Shown here piece by piece: positions 1 to 8,662 of a DNA stretch of 36,767 bases. Made by a program: the position numbers and the translations under genes. The DNA comes from Myxococcales bacterium (GTDB lineage Bacteria > Myxococcota_A > UBA9042 > JABWCM01): assembly GCA_013360285.1 (NCBI GenBank), contig JABWCM010000048.1:1-36767 (forward strand), in the 5' to 3' direction. The notes beneath the pieces were generated by a model. That model did no database searches and was not told where the DNA came from. It saw nothing but the letters and a program-made list of their open reading frames with translations. Every line of letters starts with the position of its first letter. The stretch's first letter is position 1.

Positions 1-3000
1 CTCACGAGCGGAACATCCAACCCAAGCGCATCCTGAGCATCTATGTCGATCGACCATTTCCCATCGATTCGCCGCACAATCGTCCCGGCCTGGCCCACCG
101 CAACGGTGCCGTCAATCGCCATCAACGCAGCTTCAGGGTGTTTGTAGACGACCTTACCTGATTTACCCGGCGTAAGCTCTACTACATAGCCGGCGCCGCC
201 CCACCCGGAAAGTTTGGGGTCCCACACCGCACCAACCGCGGTCAACGCTCCGGACGAATCCGCTACCGACAACAATCCAACTCGTTGGCCCGCAGGCACG
301 TTTTGCTCGGGGTTGAAAGACAAAACGTCCCATTTTTTACACCCTCCCTGGCCACCACAGACGTTTTGTTGGTTGAGACAAGCCGTTCCGACAGGAGCCG
401 AAACCAGGACACACCCCAAAGTCGGGTCACAGGATGTAATCGAACAGGGTTCCGGGCTGGAGCAGGACAACTGTACACCCGGCATACACAGTCCCTGGTT
501 ACAAATGTCACCAACCGTACATGCATTGCCATCATCGCATGTCAATGTGTTTGGCTCATTGATGCACGTTCCGGCCACACATTTGTCGTTGGTACACGGA
601 TTGTTGTCGTCACAGGCTCCGATTGTACTTCCGGTGCATTTTCCACCAACGCATACATCTTTGTTGCTGCACTGACTTCCGTCATCACAAAATGACCCAT
701 CCGGTAAGTTTGTATGCAGGCATCCGGTAATTTTATCACACAAATCCAAGGTGCAAGGGTTGGAATCATCACATTGCACCGTCACGGGATCGACACAGTG
801 GAGCCCACAATCAAGGGTACAAGCTTGGACACACGACAAATCCCACGCAGTCACGCAGCAATACGGGTCCTGACTACACACACAGGTTTCGCATTCACAT
901 CCCCCACAGCCCGGCACTACGTTGGTGACACAGCCGAGGTCCCCTTGAGGACCTACGTCACACAACTGCCCGCAGTCTTCCACACACGACTTGGCACATA
1001 CGCCATCCCAAGCGACTTCACAACAAAACGGATCGGTATCGCAAACACAGGTTTCACAATCGCAACCAGCACACCCAGGTGTATTTTTTGCAAAACAACC
1101 GAATGGCGAGGTCACAACACATTCGCCATCAACGCAGTGTTCGGCGATTGTGCAGGCGTCACCATCATCACACGTTGCCCCGTCGTTTACAGCCTGGACG
1201 ACACATCCTCCGGTAAGCGGATCACAAACCGATTCCAAACACCCAGCAGAAACTTCACCACAATTGACAATGGAACCCGGAGCAACAACACAGGTTGGAA
1301 CCGCGCCGGTCGTCGAGCATACAAGGGTGCCGTTACACGGATTCGCGTCGTCAAGCGACTCGCAATCGGAATTGGATTTGCAGTTGAGGCACGCATCCTG
1401 GCCGGGATTACACTGGCCGGAAACACAGACGTCACCAAACGTACAAGGGTTGTTGTCATCGCACGGCGCAGTGTTGGGCACCGTCATACATCCGGTTGCT
1501 TCGGTACACCCGTCGGTAGTACAGGGGTTGTTGTCGTCACATATCAACGGTTTGCCCATTAGACACATGCCACCCTGACACTGGCCAACCCCTGTGCATG
1601 GGTTTCCGTCGTCACAGGGAAGTGTATTGGGCAAAAACGTACATCCAGCCGCGGTGGAACAACCGTCGTTTGTACACGGATTCCCGTCGTTACAAACCAC
1701 CGCCGCTCCTTTCCAACACATCTTATCTAAGCAGAAATCCCCCACGGTACAAGCGTTTCCATCATCGCACCCGCCCGTTGACGCGACATGTGTGCACCCC
1801 GTAGCCGCGTTGCATACGTCCGCGGTGCACACATTTCCGTCGTTACAACCTTGAGGTGTTCCAGACAAACAGATTCCCAACACACAAAAGTCGTTGGCCG
1901 TGCAAGCATTCCCGTCGCTGCAGGCGCCGGGAAGACCCACGTGTACACACCCCGTTCCCGCAACACATAGGTCGGCCGTACACGGATTTCCGTCATCGCA
2001 ATAGGCTACGTCTTTCGCAACACACTGACCGAGAAAACACGACTCACCCGTGGTACATGCGTCGCCGTCGCTGCACAGTGTTCCCGTTAAGTTAGTAAAT
2101 TTACAGCCGACATCAGGCTCACACAGATCCGCGGTACATGCATTGCCGTCGTTACAAAACAACGACGGTCCGCCATTACACACCCCACCTACCCCACAAA
2201 AATCTCCTTGCGTACACAGGTTTCCGTCTTCGCACAGCACCCCTTGTACCGCGGGTATGTTGATGCACCCCCCCGTTTTGGGATCGCAGTCCTGATGAAT
2301 ACACACGTTGCCCAGGATCGGAGGGCAAACGACTGTAGTTCCTTCCTTGGGGACACAAACCTTGCTGGTTGGATCACAATGGGGCACCCCATTACAGAGG
2401 TTGGCGTCGTCGGGACAATCAATATCACTGTTGCAACCACAATCGACCTGTTTCGGCACACAGACACCATTGACGCATCGGTCATTGAGTGTGCACGCAA
2501 CACCATCATCACAATCACCGTCGACATAGGTCGATTTACAGCCCACTTGGGCGTCACAATCGTCGGCGGTGCATGGATTGTTGTCGTCGCAGGTTACGGG
2601 AAAACCTGGTGCACAATCTCCCCGATGGCACTTGTCCCCGATAGTACACGGATTACCATCGTCACAGGCCCAACTGCCCCAAACAGACACACACCCGGCA
2701 CTCTGACTACACATGGTGGTCTCACACACACCGGCACGGCACTGTGGTGGGGGACCGCCAACACAAACCCCATCTTGACAAATGTCGCCTGTCGTACAAG
2801 CGTTGCCGTCATCACAAGCGCCTATCGTCGGGGTAAACACACAACCTGCGCCAGTCATACAACTGTCGTTTGTACAGGGATTGCCGTCACCGCATTGTAT
2901 CTTCACCCCACCTATGCACACCCCGTCTTTGCATTGGTCGGCAATCGTACAAGGGTCGCCATCCGTGCAGGGCAACGTATTGATGACCGATACACATCCT

Positions 3001-5690
3001 GTGGCCGCAACACAACCATCGGTGGTACATTTGTTGCCATCGTCGCACAACGTGAGCGGCCCTCCGACACATACGCCTCCTATGCACATGTCATTTTTTG
3101 TGCACACACTCCCATCTTCACAATCACCGGAAACCGCTGTAAAAACGCAGCCTTTCTGAGGATCACACCCATCAGCAGTGCATGGATTGGCATCATCGCA
3201 AACCATGGGTTTGCCGACGCACCCTTTTTCTTTACAGAGGTCACCCGCCGTGCACACATTTCCATCGTCACAACCGGTATTTTGCACCGCGGGCTGAAGT
3301 ATGCAGCCACCCACGTCTTCGTCACATACCCATGTGTTACACACAACGGGTTTTTTGGTGGTGCAATCCAATGCAGTACCCAACACCGGCTGACACAAAC
3401 CAGAGATACACTTCATCTGACCAATACACGGTGAAGAGACAGACAAACATCCCCCGTTATTTGTGCAATGACATTCATTGGTGCCACCGACACAATTCCC
3501 ACTATTGCATGTGTCTCCTATGGTACAGGGATTACCGTCTTCGCATCCGACGTCGTCCGCAGAAGCAAAAACGCAACCCAACGTCGTTTCGCACGTATCA
3601 ACGGTGCACACGTTACCGTCATCACACACCAACACGACCCCGGACTTACACGTTCCGGCGGCACAATCATCACCAACGGTACACAGATCGCCATCATCGC
3701 ACGGCCCAGCCACGACCCAATGTTTGCAACCAACCGCGAGATCACAAACGTCAGCAGTACATGGATTCAGGTCATCGCATGTTAACTTATCGCCTCCAAT
3801 ACACTGTCCCATATTACAGGTATCCCCTATCGTACACACACTTCCATCGTCGCATGCCTTGGTGTTCGGCTGATGCACACAACCGGCAACTTGAGAGCAA
3901 CTGTCATCCGTACAGGGATTGCCGTCGTCGCAAGAACTCTTGACCTGTCCCTTACACCCTTGCGGACTACAGCGATCATCTGTAGTACATACGTTCCCGT
4001 CGTCGCATAACTTTTCGTTTTGTTTGTATTTACATCCTGCCGCGGAATCACACCAATCGTCCGTGCAGACGTTGTTGTCATCACAATCCACCGGAGCGAT
4101 ACCCACACACAGACCGGCAACACAGGTATCCTCAGATGTACAGTCGTTTCCGTCGTCACAGGGTGCTCCGGAAGCAGCCGGCAACAACTCACATTGTCCA
4201 TTGATCGGATTACATAACAACACCGTACATTGCCCTATGGCGGCTTCCGTTTCGCATGTAACAACTGACTTTGCGGCAAGTACACATCCCCCCAACACCG
4301 TGTCACATACCAACGATCCGTTGCATAAATTGCCATCATCAAAGGCAACACAGTCGACGTTCAAAGAACATGGGCATACGTTTTTTCCCGGCTGGCATGT
4401 GCCGTCCAAACACTGATCATCCTGTGTACATTCGTTTCCATCATCGCAACCGCCCGGAACAGGCGTTGCGACACAACCTTTGACCACATCACAGCCATCC
4501 TGAGTACATGGATTGTCATCATCACATACCGTGACACGACTACCGCGACACACCCCACTGTTACATGCATCACCAGTGGTGCACGGGTTATCGTCGTCAC
4601 ATGGTCCCTCGGACGGTTTATGTTCACACTCACCTGTCACCAGGCACCGATCCTGAGTGCACGGATTCCCGTCATCACATTGTCCTAAGACATCTGGTTT
4701 ACACTCCGCCCCGGTTCCCAAAAACAACACTTCGACAGACGCAAACTCTGCCGCTTTGCCGTCGCTGACTTCCACCATAAAGGCAACGGGTACGTCGTTT
4801 TTTGTGAGAGGAGCCACAACGGTTGCCCGGCGGAAAGATCCGTCTCCACTCGCATCCAAAATCTCCAACGAGGCGGACGTTGGCAAGTAACTCCATAAAT
4901 AAGTTAATGAATCTGCTGGATTGGGATCAAACGATTGGTCCGCGCTAAGTCCAACGATGGTCCCCGGTCGCGCTATCCGCACATCGGCGGTCGCAAACGC
5001 CACAGGCGGTTCATTTTCGGTGTTGCGTAGGAGAATCACGACCGCGGCGGACAGTTGTTTGCCGTCTTTGCCCATCAGGGTCGCCGATATCGAAACCGCC
5101 ACATCCTGTACCAGTTTCGGCGCACGGACCAACACCGACAAACCGGTCACGGTTCCGTCCGGGCCGGCTTCCGGCAGAACCGGACTATAAAGCGGCGGCA
5201 AGTCCCCCGCATCGACCTGTTGCCACACAACTTTGCTGCCGTCTGGGTCCACAAAATAACTGCCTTCTACCGATAACGTGATTGTTTTCAATTCATCGAC
5301 CGCAGAAGGACCGGTCACTTTAAGCCATCCGGGCGCGGAGACCGACTCACATAAGCCCGACACACACGCATAAGAATGACCTTCGGTCGTACACTCCGAA
5401 TGAGCGTCACAAACCTTCGAGCACAACCCATCGTTACAGAGCGCTCCGACTGGGCAATCCAATTCCGTGTCACATGCACCCGTACACACACCCACCACAC
5501 AGGCCTGCCCGCCGGAACAGGGTCGTTGTGGGCCACACGAATCGGTCGTGTCGTCACCCGCACAACCTATTATTCCTAAACCGATGATCACCGCTGCGGG
5601 CAACAGGACTTGCCCCACTCTCTTACTCGGGCGGACCCATCCGTATCGGAAAGAATCATGATTATTGGTTTGGCACTCCGCTTGTTTCAT
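1..5690 (-). CDS. Giant Cys-rich repeat lipoprotein, C-terminus beyond window edge
   Basis: A stop-free frame runs from ATG at 5690-5688 to the window edge, giving 1896 complete codons; the 3' end is missing. The N-terminus has a basic stretch, a hydrophobic core and a lipobox ending GIIGCAG (Cys about residue 44), so an outer-surface lipoprotein is likely. Order of parts: a short Cys-rich segment (about 45-110), a PKD/REJ-like beta domain (about 225-320, with DQSFDPN and LTYLW), then about residues 327-1785 of tandem disulfide repeats. These alternate between CDDGNPCT.D.C....GC and CDDGN.CT.GD.C..G.CVGG forms, resembling the Dicty_CTDC and myxobacterial Cys-rich repeat families. Two modules with C..C.CE.CVC..DP.CC interrupt them (about 1538-1630). 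A Cys-free stretch begins near 1785 and may be a beta-propeller start (inference). The Shine-Dalgarno (SD) sequence is weak (GGCGGG directly before ATG). Adhesion or matrix function is a guess. Confidence 0.9.
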   Translation of the reverse strand, partial: MKQAECQTNNHDSFRYGWVRPSKRVGQVLLPAAVIIGLGIIGCAGDDTTDSCGPQRPCSGGQACVVGVCTGACDTELDCPVGALCNDGLCSKVCDAHSECTTEGHSYACVSGLCESVSAPGWLKVTGPSAVDELKTITLSVEGSYFVDPDGSKVVWQQVDAGDLPPLYSPVLPEAGPDGTVTGLSVLVRAPKLVQDVAVSISATLMGKDGKQLSAAVVILLRNTENEPPVAFATADVRIARPGTIVGLSADQSFDPNPADSLTYLWSYLPTSASLEILDASGDGSFRRATVVAPLTKNDVPVAFMVEVSDGKAAEFASVEVLFLGTGAECKPDVLGQCDDGNPCTQDRCLVTGECEHKPSEGPCDDDNPCTTGDACNSGVCRGSRVTVCDDDNPCTQDGCDVVKGCVATPVPGGCDDGNECTQDDQCLDGTCQPGKNVCPCSLNVDCVAFDDGNLCNGSLVCDTVLGGCVLAAKSVVTCETEAAIGQCTVLLCNPINGQCELLPAASGAPCDDGNDCTSEDTCVAGLCVGIAPVDCDDNNVCTDDWCDSAAGCKYKQNEKLCDDGNVCTTDDRCSPQGCKGQVKSSCDDGNPCTDDSCSQVAGCVHQPNTKACDDGSVCTIGDTCNMGQCIGGDKLTCDDLNPCTADVCDLAVGCKHWVVAGPCDDGDLCTVGDDCAAGTCKSGVVLVCDDGNVCTVDTCETTLGCVFASADDVGCEDGNPCTIGDTCNSGNCVGGTNECHCTNNGGCLSVSSPCIGQMKCISGLCQPVLGTALDCTTKKPVVCNTWVCDEDVGGCILQPAVQNTGCDDGNVCTAGDLCKEKGCVGKPMVCDDANPCTADGCDPQKGCVFTAVSGDCEDGSVCTKNDMCIGGVCVGGPLTLCDDGNKCTTDGCVAATGCVSVINTLPCTDGDPCTIADQCKDGVCIGGVKIQCGDGNPCTNDSCMTGAGCVFTPTIGACDDGNACTTGDICQDGVCVGGPPPQCRAGVCETTMCSQSAGCVSVWGSWACDDGNPCTIGDKCHRGDCAPGFPVTCDDNNPCTADDCDAQVGCKSTYVDGDCDDGVACTLNDRCVNGVCVPKQVDCGCNSDIDCPDDANLCNGVPHCDPTSKVCVPKEGTTVVCPPILGNVCIHQDCDPKTGGCINIPAVQGVLCEDGNLCTQGDFCGVGGVCNGGPSLFCNDGNACTADLCEPDVGCKFTNLTGTLCSDGDACTTGESCFLGQCVAKDVAYCDDGNPCTADLCVAGTGCVHVGLPGACSDGNACTANDFCVLGICLSGTPQGCNDGNVCTADVCNAATGCTHVASTGGCDDGNACTVGDFCLDKMCWKGAAVVCNDGNPCTNDGCSTAAGCTFLPNTLPCDDGNPCTGVGQCQGGMCLMGKPLICDDNNPCTTDGCTEATGCMTVPNTAPCDDNNPCTFGDVCVSGQCNPGQDACLNCKSNSDCESLDDANPCNGTLVCSTTGAVPTCVVAPGSIVNCGEVSAGCLESVCDPLTGGCVVQAVNDGATCDDGDACTIAEHCVDGECVVTSPFGCFAKNTPGCAGCDCETCVCDTDPFCCEVAWDGVCAKSCVEDCGQLCDVGPQGDLGCVTNVVPGCGGCECETCVCSQDPYCCVTAWDLSCVQACTLDCGLHCVDPVTVQCDDSNPCTLDLCDKITGCLHTNLPDGSFCDDGSQCSNKDVCVGGKCTGSTIGACDDNNPCTNDKCVAGTCINEPNTLTCDDGNACTVGDICNQGLCMPGVQLSCSSPEPCSITSCDPTLGCVLVSAPVGTACLNQQNVCGGQGGCKKWDVLSFNPEQNVPAGQRVGLLSVADSSGALTAVGAVWDPKLSGWGGAGYVVELTPGKSGKVVYKHPEAALMAIDGTVAVGQAGTIVRRIDGKWSIDIDAQDALGLDVPLV

Positions 5691-5910
5691 CCCGCCGAAT
5701 CCATACTTTTTTTCGAGACTGTGCTCAAAATAGAAGCAAACACCCGTCACGTGGGTGCAATCCGCTTCGTCCAGGATTACCATTGAGCGACCATCGGCGA
5801 AAGGTAACGCCGACAAAGAATGTAAAAATCCACGTGGTTGAAGGGTTTTTCCAACGTGTTTCCCAACCCGGTCAAGTGCTCCGCCAGCGACAAACCGGGA
5901 ATTTTCTGAT

Positions 5911-7443
5911 GTGAGCCACACACCGATGACCCGATTTCAAACCCTTGATTTCTACGAGTTGATGGAATTGAGCCTATACGATCCGACTTGCGGCTATTAC
6001 ACTGCAGGACGTGTTCAATTTGGTGACGAAGCCGACTTTTGGACTTTCCCGGAACGAATGTCCCCCATCTTTGGTCACGTCATTGCCGGCAACGTGTTGG
6101 AAATGGCGTTGGCCCTAAGCCAAGCCGGATTGTGGTCGGGCGAAGACCCCAACAATCCATTCACCGTTGTTGAATTTGGCGCCGGTCGCGGGGTCTTGGC
6201 ATCAGACATCCTTGATTTCGCTGAATATCAGCACAACCATGGCGATCCATTATGGACATGGTTGTTTCCTCGGCTGCGTTATCTTATCGCGGAACGGTCC
6301 CCGGCCCTACGTACTGTCCAACAATCCGCCACCCGCCGTCACGTTGAGGCTGGCCGGCTCCAACATCTCACCTTTGCGGAACACGATGTATTGCCCGCGG
6401 TGCCCCCCCTGGTCGGGCTGGTACTGTCCAACGAACTCTTTGATGTATATCCCCATCATTGGTTGGAAGTACCCAATCGCGTCGCTTATTTAACGGCCGG
6501 TTGGCCACACAAAGCAGGTATGGACTTCAAAACCGCGGCCAGAACTGCAATGGGCACCCCCCTGCCGTACCCCATTTGGAATACCCAGTTCCGTCCTCCA
6601 GTTCCATGGGCCGAAGACAGCGACGTAGCGTCTTATTTACACGCGTTGACGCCCCTGTTTGCACACCATCATGCCCACGGAATCACGACGAAGTTGTTTA
6701 TCAGCCCTCCGATGGCCCAGTTTGCTGCGTTGGTCCAATCGTTTTTAACCACCGGTTTTGTTATCACCATCGATTATGGTGGCACCGCAACCCAAATCTG
6801 CGATCCGGAACCACTGGTAGACTTGCTGCGCACCTATCCCGAAATTGCGGACGCAAACCCGATGGTTGATGACACTCCGGGTAGTCCCCGGCTCGGCTGG
6901 CCGGGAAGCCAAGACATCACGATGGATATTGATTTCACCCATCTTGCCTTCGCCGGCACCCGAAATGATCTGGACGTGGTCTATTTCGGTCCACAGGGGC
7001 ACCTCCTGTTGGGAATTTCCCCAGAACGCCGAATCGATCCCCTTTCGCGGACCTGCCGAGAACAGATGGTAACCAACTACCGCCACCGAACCGGTTTGGG
7101 GGAACTGGCGGCCCAAAAGGACATGTATCAGACGGCAAAAAGTTTTTGTGACCAAAGCCCAGGGTTTCGTGTGCTTGTACAAAAAACACGAAACGTTGGA
7201 AAAGAGGTATTGCGTTGGTCCGAACCAACTGATCCGGTATTGCCTGAGCAACTTCAATGGTTAATCCGAGGCGGTTTTAACGAGTGGAAATCGATTTTCG
7301 AGCGCGCTGGATTTGATTCAGAGGCGGCATTGTCGTTACGTTTGCTTGGAGACCCATGGTCCGACCTTGAGCACCACGGTTTTCGGTATCAACGTCGGGA
7401 GCTTGTCGCTGCGTTACAGAACGCCGGTTTTCTGAACAGGTAG
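5911..7443 (+). CDS. MidA/NDUFAF7-type SAM-dependent methyltransferase
   Basis: The 510-residue product matches the DUF185/MidA (NDUFAF7) family of class I SAM-dependent methyltransferases. Visible signatures are ELMELSLYDPTCGYY near the start, a TFPERMSPIFG segment, the SAM-binding loop VVEFGAGRG (about residue 86-94), the acidic LIAERSP strand and the LSNELFDVYPHHWLEV motif typical of this family, with ITIDYGG further on. Mitochondrial NDUFAF7 methylates an arginine of complex I; bacterial substrates are mostly unproven, so an arginine-protein methyltransferase is inference. The start is uncertain: GTG at 5911 has GGGA about ten bases upstream, while an in-frame ATG lies at 5926 with no clear SD. 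The product is longer than many bacterial members (about 350-400). It leads a cluster with bpt (7-bp gap) and a rhodanese. Confidence 0.85.
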   Translation: MSHTPMTRFQTLDFYELMELSLYDPTCGYYTAGRVQFGDEADFWTFPERMSPIFGHVIAGNVLEMALALSQAGLWSGEDPNNPFTVVEFGAGRGVLASDILDFAEYQHNHGDPLWTWLFPRLRYLIAERSPALRTVQQSATRRHVEAGRLQHLTFAEHDVLPAVPPLVGLVLSNELFDVYPHHWLEVPNRVAYLTAGWPHKAGMDFKTAARTAMGTPLPYPIWNTQFRPPVPWAEDSDVASYLHALTPLFAHHHAHGITTKLFISPPMAQFAALVQSFLTTGFVITIDYGGTATQICDPEPLVDLLRTYPEIADANPMVDDTPGSPRLGWPGSQDITMDIDFTHLAFAGTRNDLDVVYFGPQGHLLLGISPERRIDPLSRTCREQMVTNYRHRTGLGELAAQKDMYQTAKSFCDQSPGFRVLVQKTRNVGKEVLRWSEPTDPVLPEQLQWLIRGGFNEWKSIFERAGFDSEAALSLRLLGDPWSDLEHHGFRYQRRELVAALQNAGFLNR

Positions 7444-7450
7444 CCCGATT

Positions 7451-8182
7451 ATGGCGAATCAGCGTGTTTACCCCGAATTGCCCAACAACGAGTTCCTCGT
7501 TTACGATGAAAGGGAACCCTGCCCCTATCTTCCCAACGAGATCGCCAGAATGCCGTTGCGGTATTTTGCCGGCCCCGGTCCGCTCGACCTCGATAAGGCG
7601 CTGGATAAAGGCGACCGCCGCGCTGGCCAGTTGCTTTACCGCCCCACCTGCCCCACTTGCAATGCCTGCCAGGCGATTCGAATACCCGTCGACGAATTTC
7701 GCCCGTCCCGCTCTCAGAGTCGGTGTTGGGCCAAAAACCAAGATCTGGAGGTGTCGGTTGGCTCAGCGACTTTTTCTGAAGATAGACTTCATTTATATAA
7801 CCGCCACAAAATCGAGCGCGGGCTGGGAACGGCAGTCATGGACCGTGAACATTATGAGGGCTGGTTTTTGCGAACCAACACGGTCACGCTTGAACTGTCC
7901 TTATGGTACAACCAGAGGCTCATAGGCCTCACGATTCTGGATGTCGGCAAAACCTCCACAAGTGCAGTGTACGGATTTTTCGACCCAGACCTCCACCACC
8001 GATCCTTGGGTGTTTTCATGGTGTTGGCATCTCTTGCCTGGGCAAAACAACACGGCATGAAGTATCACTATCTGGGGCTTTACATCGCGCAAAACGCGCA
8101 TGTGAGTTACAAAGCAAACTACCTGCCGCACGAACGGCGGATTGAAAATCAATGGCACCGCTTCGACAAATCGGTGGGATGA
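7451..8182 (+). CDS. bpt: Aspartate/glutamate leucyltransferase (Bpt, N-degron pathway)
   Basis: The 243-residue product has the ATE/Bpt architecture: an N-terminal PCPYLPNEIARMPLRYF segment, the Cys-rich LYRPTCPTCNACQAIRIPV motif (about residues 61-79), the SQSRCWAKNQDL stretch and a C-terminal GNAT-like half ending in YLGLYIAQNAHVSYKANYLP. Members transfer leucine (Bpt) or arginine (Ate) from charged tRNA to N-terminal Asp or Glu, marking proteins for ClpS/ClpAP degradation. The short bacterial length and sequence favour Bpt over eukaryotic-type Ate. The ATG lies 7 bases after the methyltransferase stop, with AGG overlapping that stop, so co-transcription is likely. Substrate specificity is taken from the family, not seen directly. 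Confidence 0.93.
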   Translation: MANQRVYPELPNNEFLVYDEREPCPYLPNEIARMPLRYFAGPGPLDLDKALDKGDRRAGQLLYRPTCPTCNACQAIRIPVDEFRPSRSQSRCWAKNQDLEVSVGSATFSEDRLHLYNRHKIERGLGTAVMDREHYEGWFLRTNTVTLELSLWYNQRLIGLTILDVGKTSTSAVYGFFDPDLHHRSLGVFMVLASLAWAKQHGMKYHYLGLYIAQNAHVSYKANYLPHERRIENQWHRFDKSVG

Positions 8183-8186
8183 GACC

Positions 8187-8507
8187 ATGGTGGCAGAACT
8201 CAGTTGCGAGCAACTAAAACAATGGATGGACCAGCAAGTCGACCACATTCTGGTAGATGTACGAACCGACGAAGAACGAGCGTTTGCCTGCATCGAACCG
8301 TCCATTCATTTAACGTCGGCCGAGGACGTTGAAACACTGTTGAATCAACCAGATGGGCGGCCGGTTGTCTTTTATTGTCACCACGGTATCCGCAGTTTTT
8401 CAGCGGCAAGCTGGTTTGTTCAGCGAGGACTCAAACGTGCCTATAACTTAACCGGCGGCATCGATACCTGGAGCCAAAGGATCGACCCCAATATTCCTGT
8501 ATATTAA
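8187..8507 (+). CDS. Small single-domain rhodanese (sulfurtransferase)
   Basis: A 106-residue single-domain rhodanese. It shows the VDVRTDEER strand-turn, and the active-site loop YCHHGIRSFSAASWF, whose Cys would carry the persulfide. The product ends with the typical LTGGIDTWSQ motif. The six-residue loop CHHGIR is of the sulfurtransferase size rather than the longer loop of Cdc25-like phosphatases. The ATG at 8187 was chosen because it lies 4 bases after the bpt stop and matches the family's N-terminus; an in-frame ATG at 8142 would overlap bpt by 41 bases. The gene probably ends the methyltransferase-bpt unit, since a strong promoter begins about 30 bases downstream. The sulfur acceptor is unknown. 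Confidence 0.9.
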   Translation: MVAELSCEQLKQWMDQQVDHILVDVRTDEERAFACIEPSIHLTSAEDVETLLNQPDGRPVVFYCHHGIRSFSAASWFVQRGLKRAYNLTGGIDTWSQRIDPNIPVY

Positions 8508-8532
8508 CCCCAATCGCTCACATTATCACAGG

Positions 8533-8571
8533 CCGATTGACAGCCAATTCCAACGCCTTTACAATAATCGG
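8533..8571 (+). promoter_or_regulatory. Sigma-70 promoter of the bcr operon with overlapping inverted repeat
   Basis: TTGACA at 8537-8542 and TACAAT at 8560-8565 are separated by exactly 17 bp, a near-consensus housekeeping promoter with a predicted start near 8572. An inverted repeat, CCGATT at 8533-8538 and AATCGG at 8566-8571, flanks the core: one arm overlaps the -35 box and the other directly follows the -10 box. That placement would suit a dimeric repressor, but no regulator is encoded nearby, so operator function is inference. The promoter sits in the gap between the rhodanese and had. Confidence 0.75.
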
Positions 8572-8573
8572 CT

Positions 8574-8657
8574 AAGGAGGTCCGAAACTCTCCTATTACA
8601 CCTGTTGCTCCATCATGCGCGGGTGTTCTCCTATCACTGCCTCCCCGCGTTTGGAGG
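8574..8657 (+). promoter_or_regulatory. Leader with SD-sequestering hairpin ahead of had
   Basis: The predicted transcript starts with a strong SD-like AAGGAGG (8574-8580) that has no start codon at normal spacing. AGGAG (8575-8579) can pair with CTCCT (8590-8594). Downstream, CCTCC (8640-8644) can pair across an 8-base loop with GGAGG (8653-8657), the actual SD of had, which would hide the ribosome site. Alternative pairings between the two GGAGG and two CTCC-type segments are possible. The complementarity is seen in the sequence; a regulatory role is inference. Confidence 0.4.
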
Positions 8658-8662
8658 AAGCC

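Noticed and set aside
2208-3434. 408-codon plus-strand open frame, with another of 282 codons at 714-1562
   Set aside because: They lie antisense to the Cys-repeat gene; repeated codons there suppress stops on the opposite strand. The translations are Thr/Ile/Val/His-rich with no domain, signal or SD.
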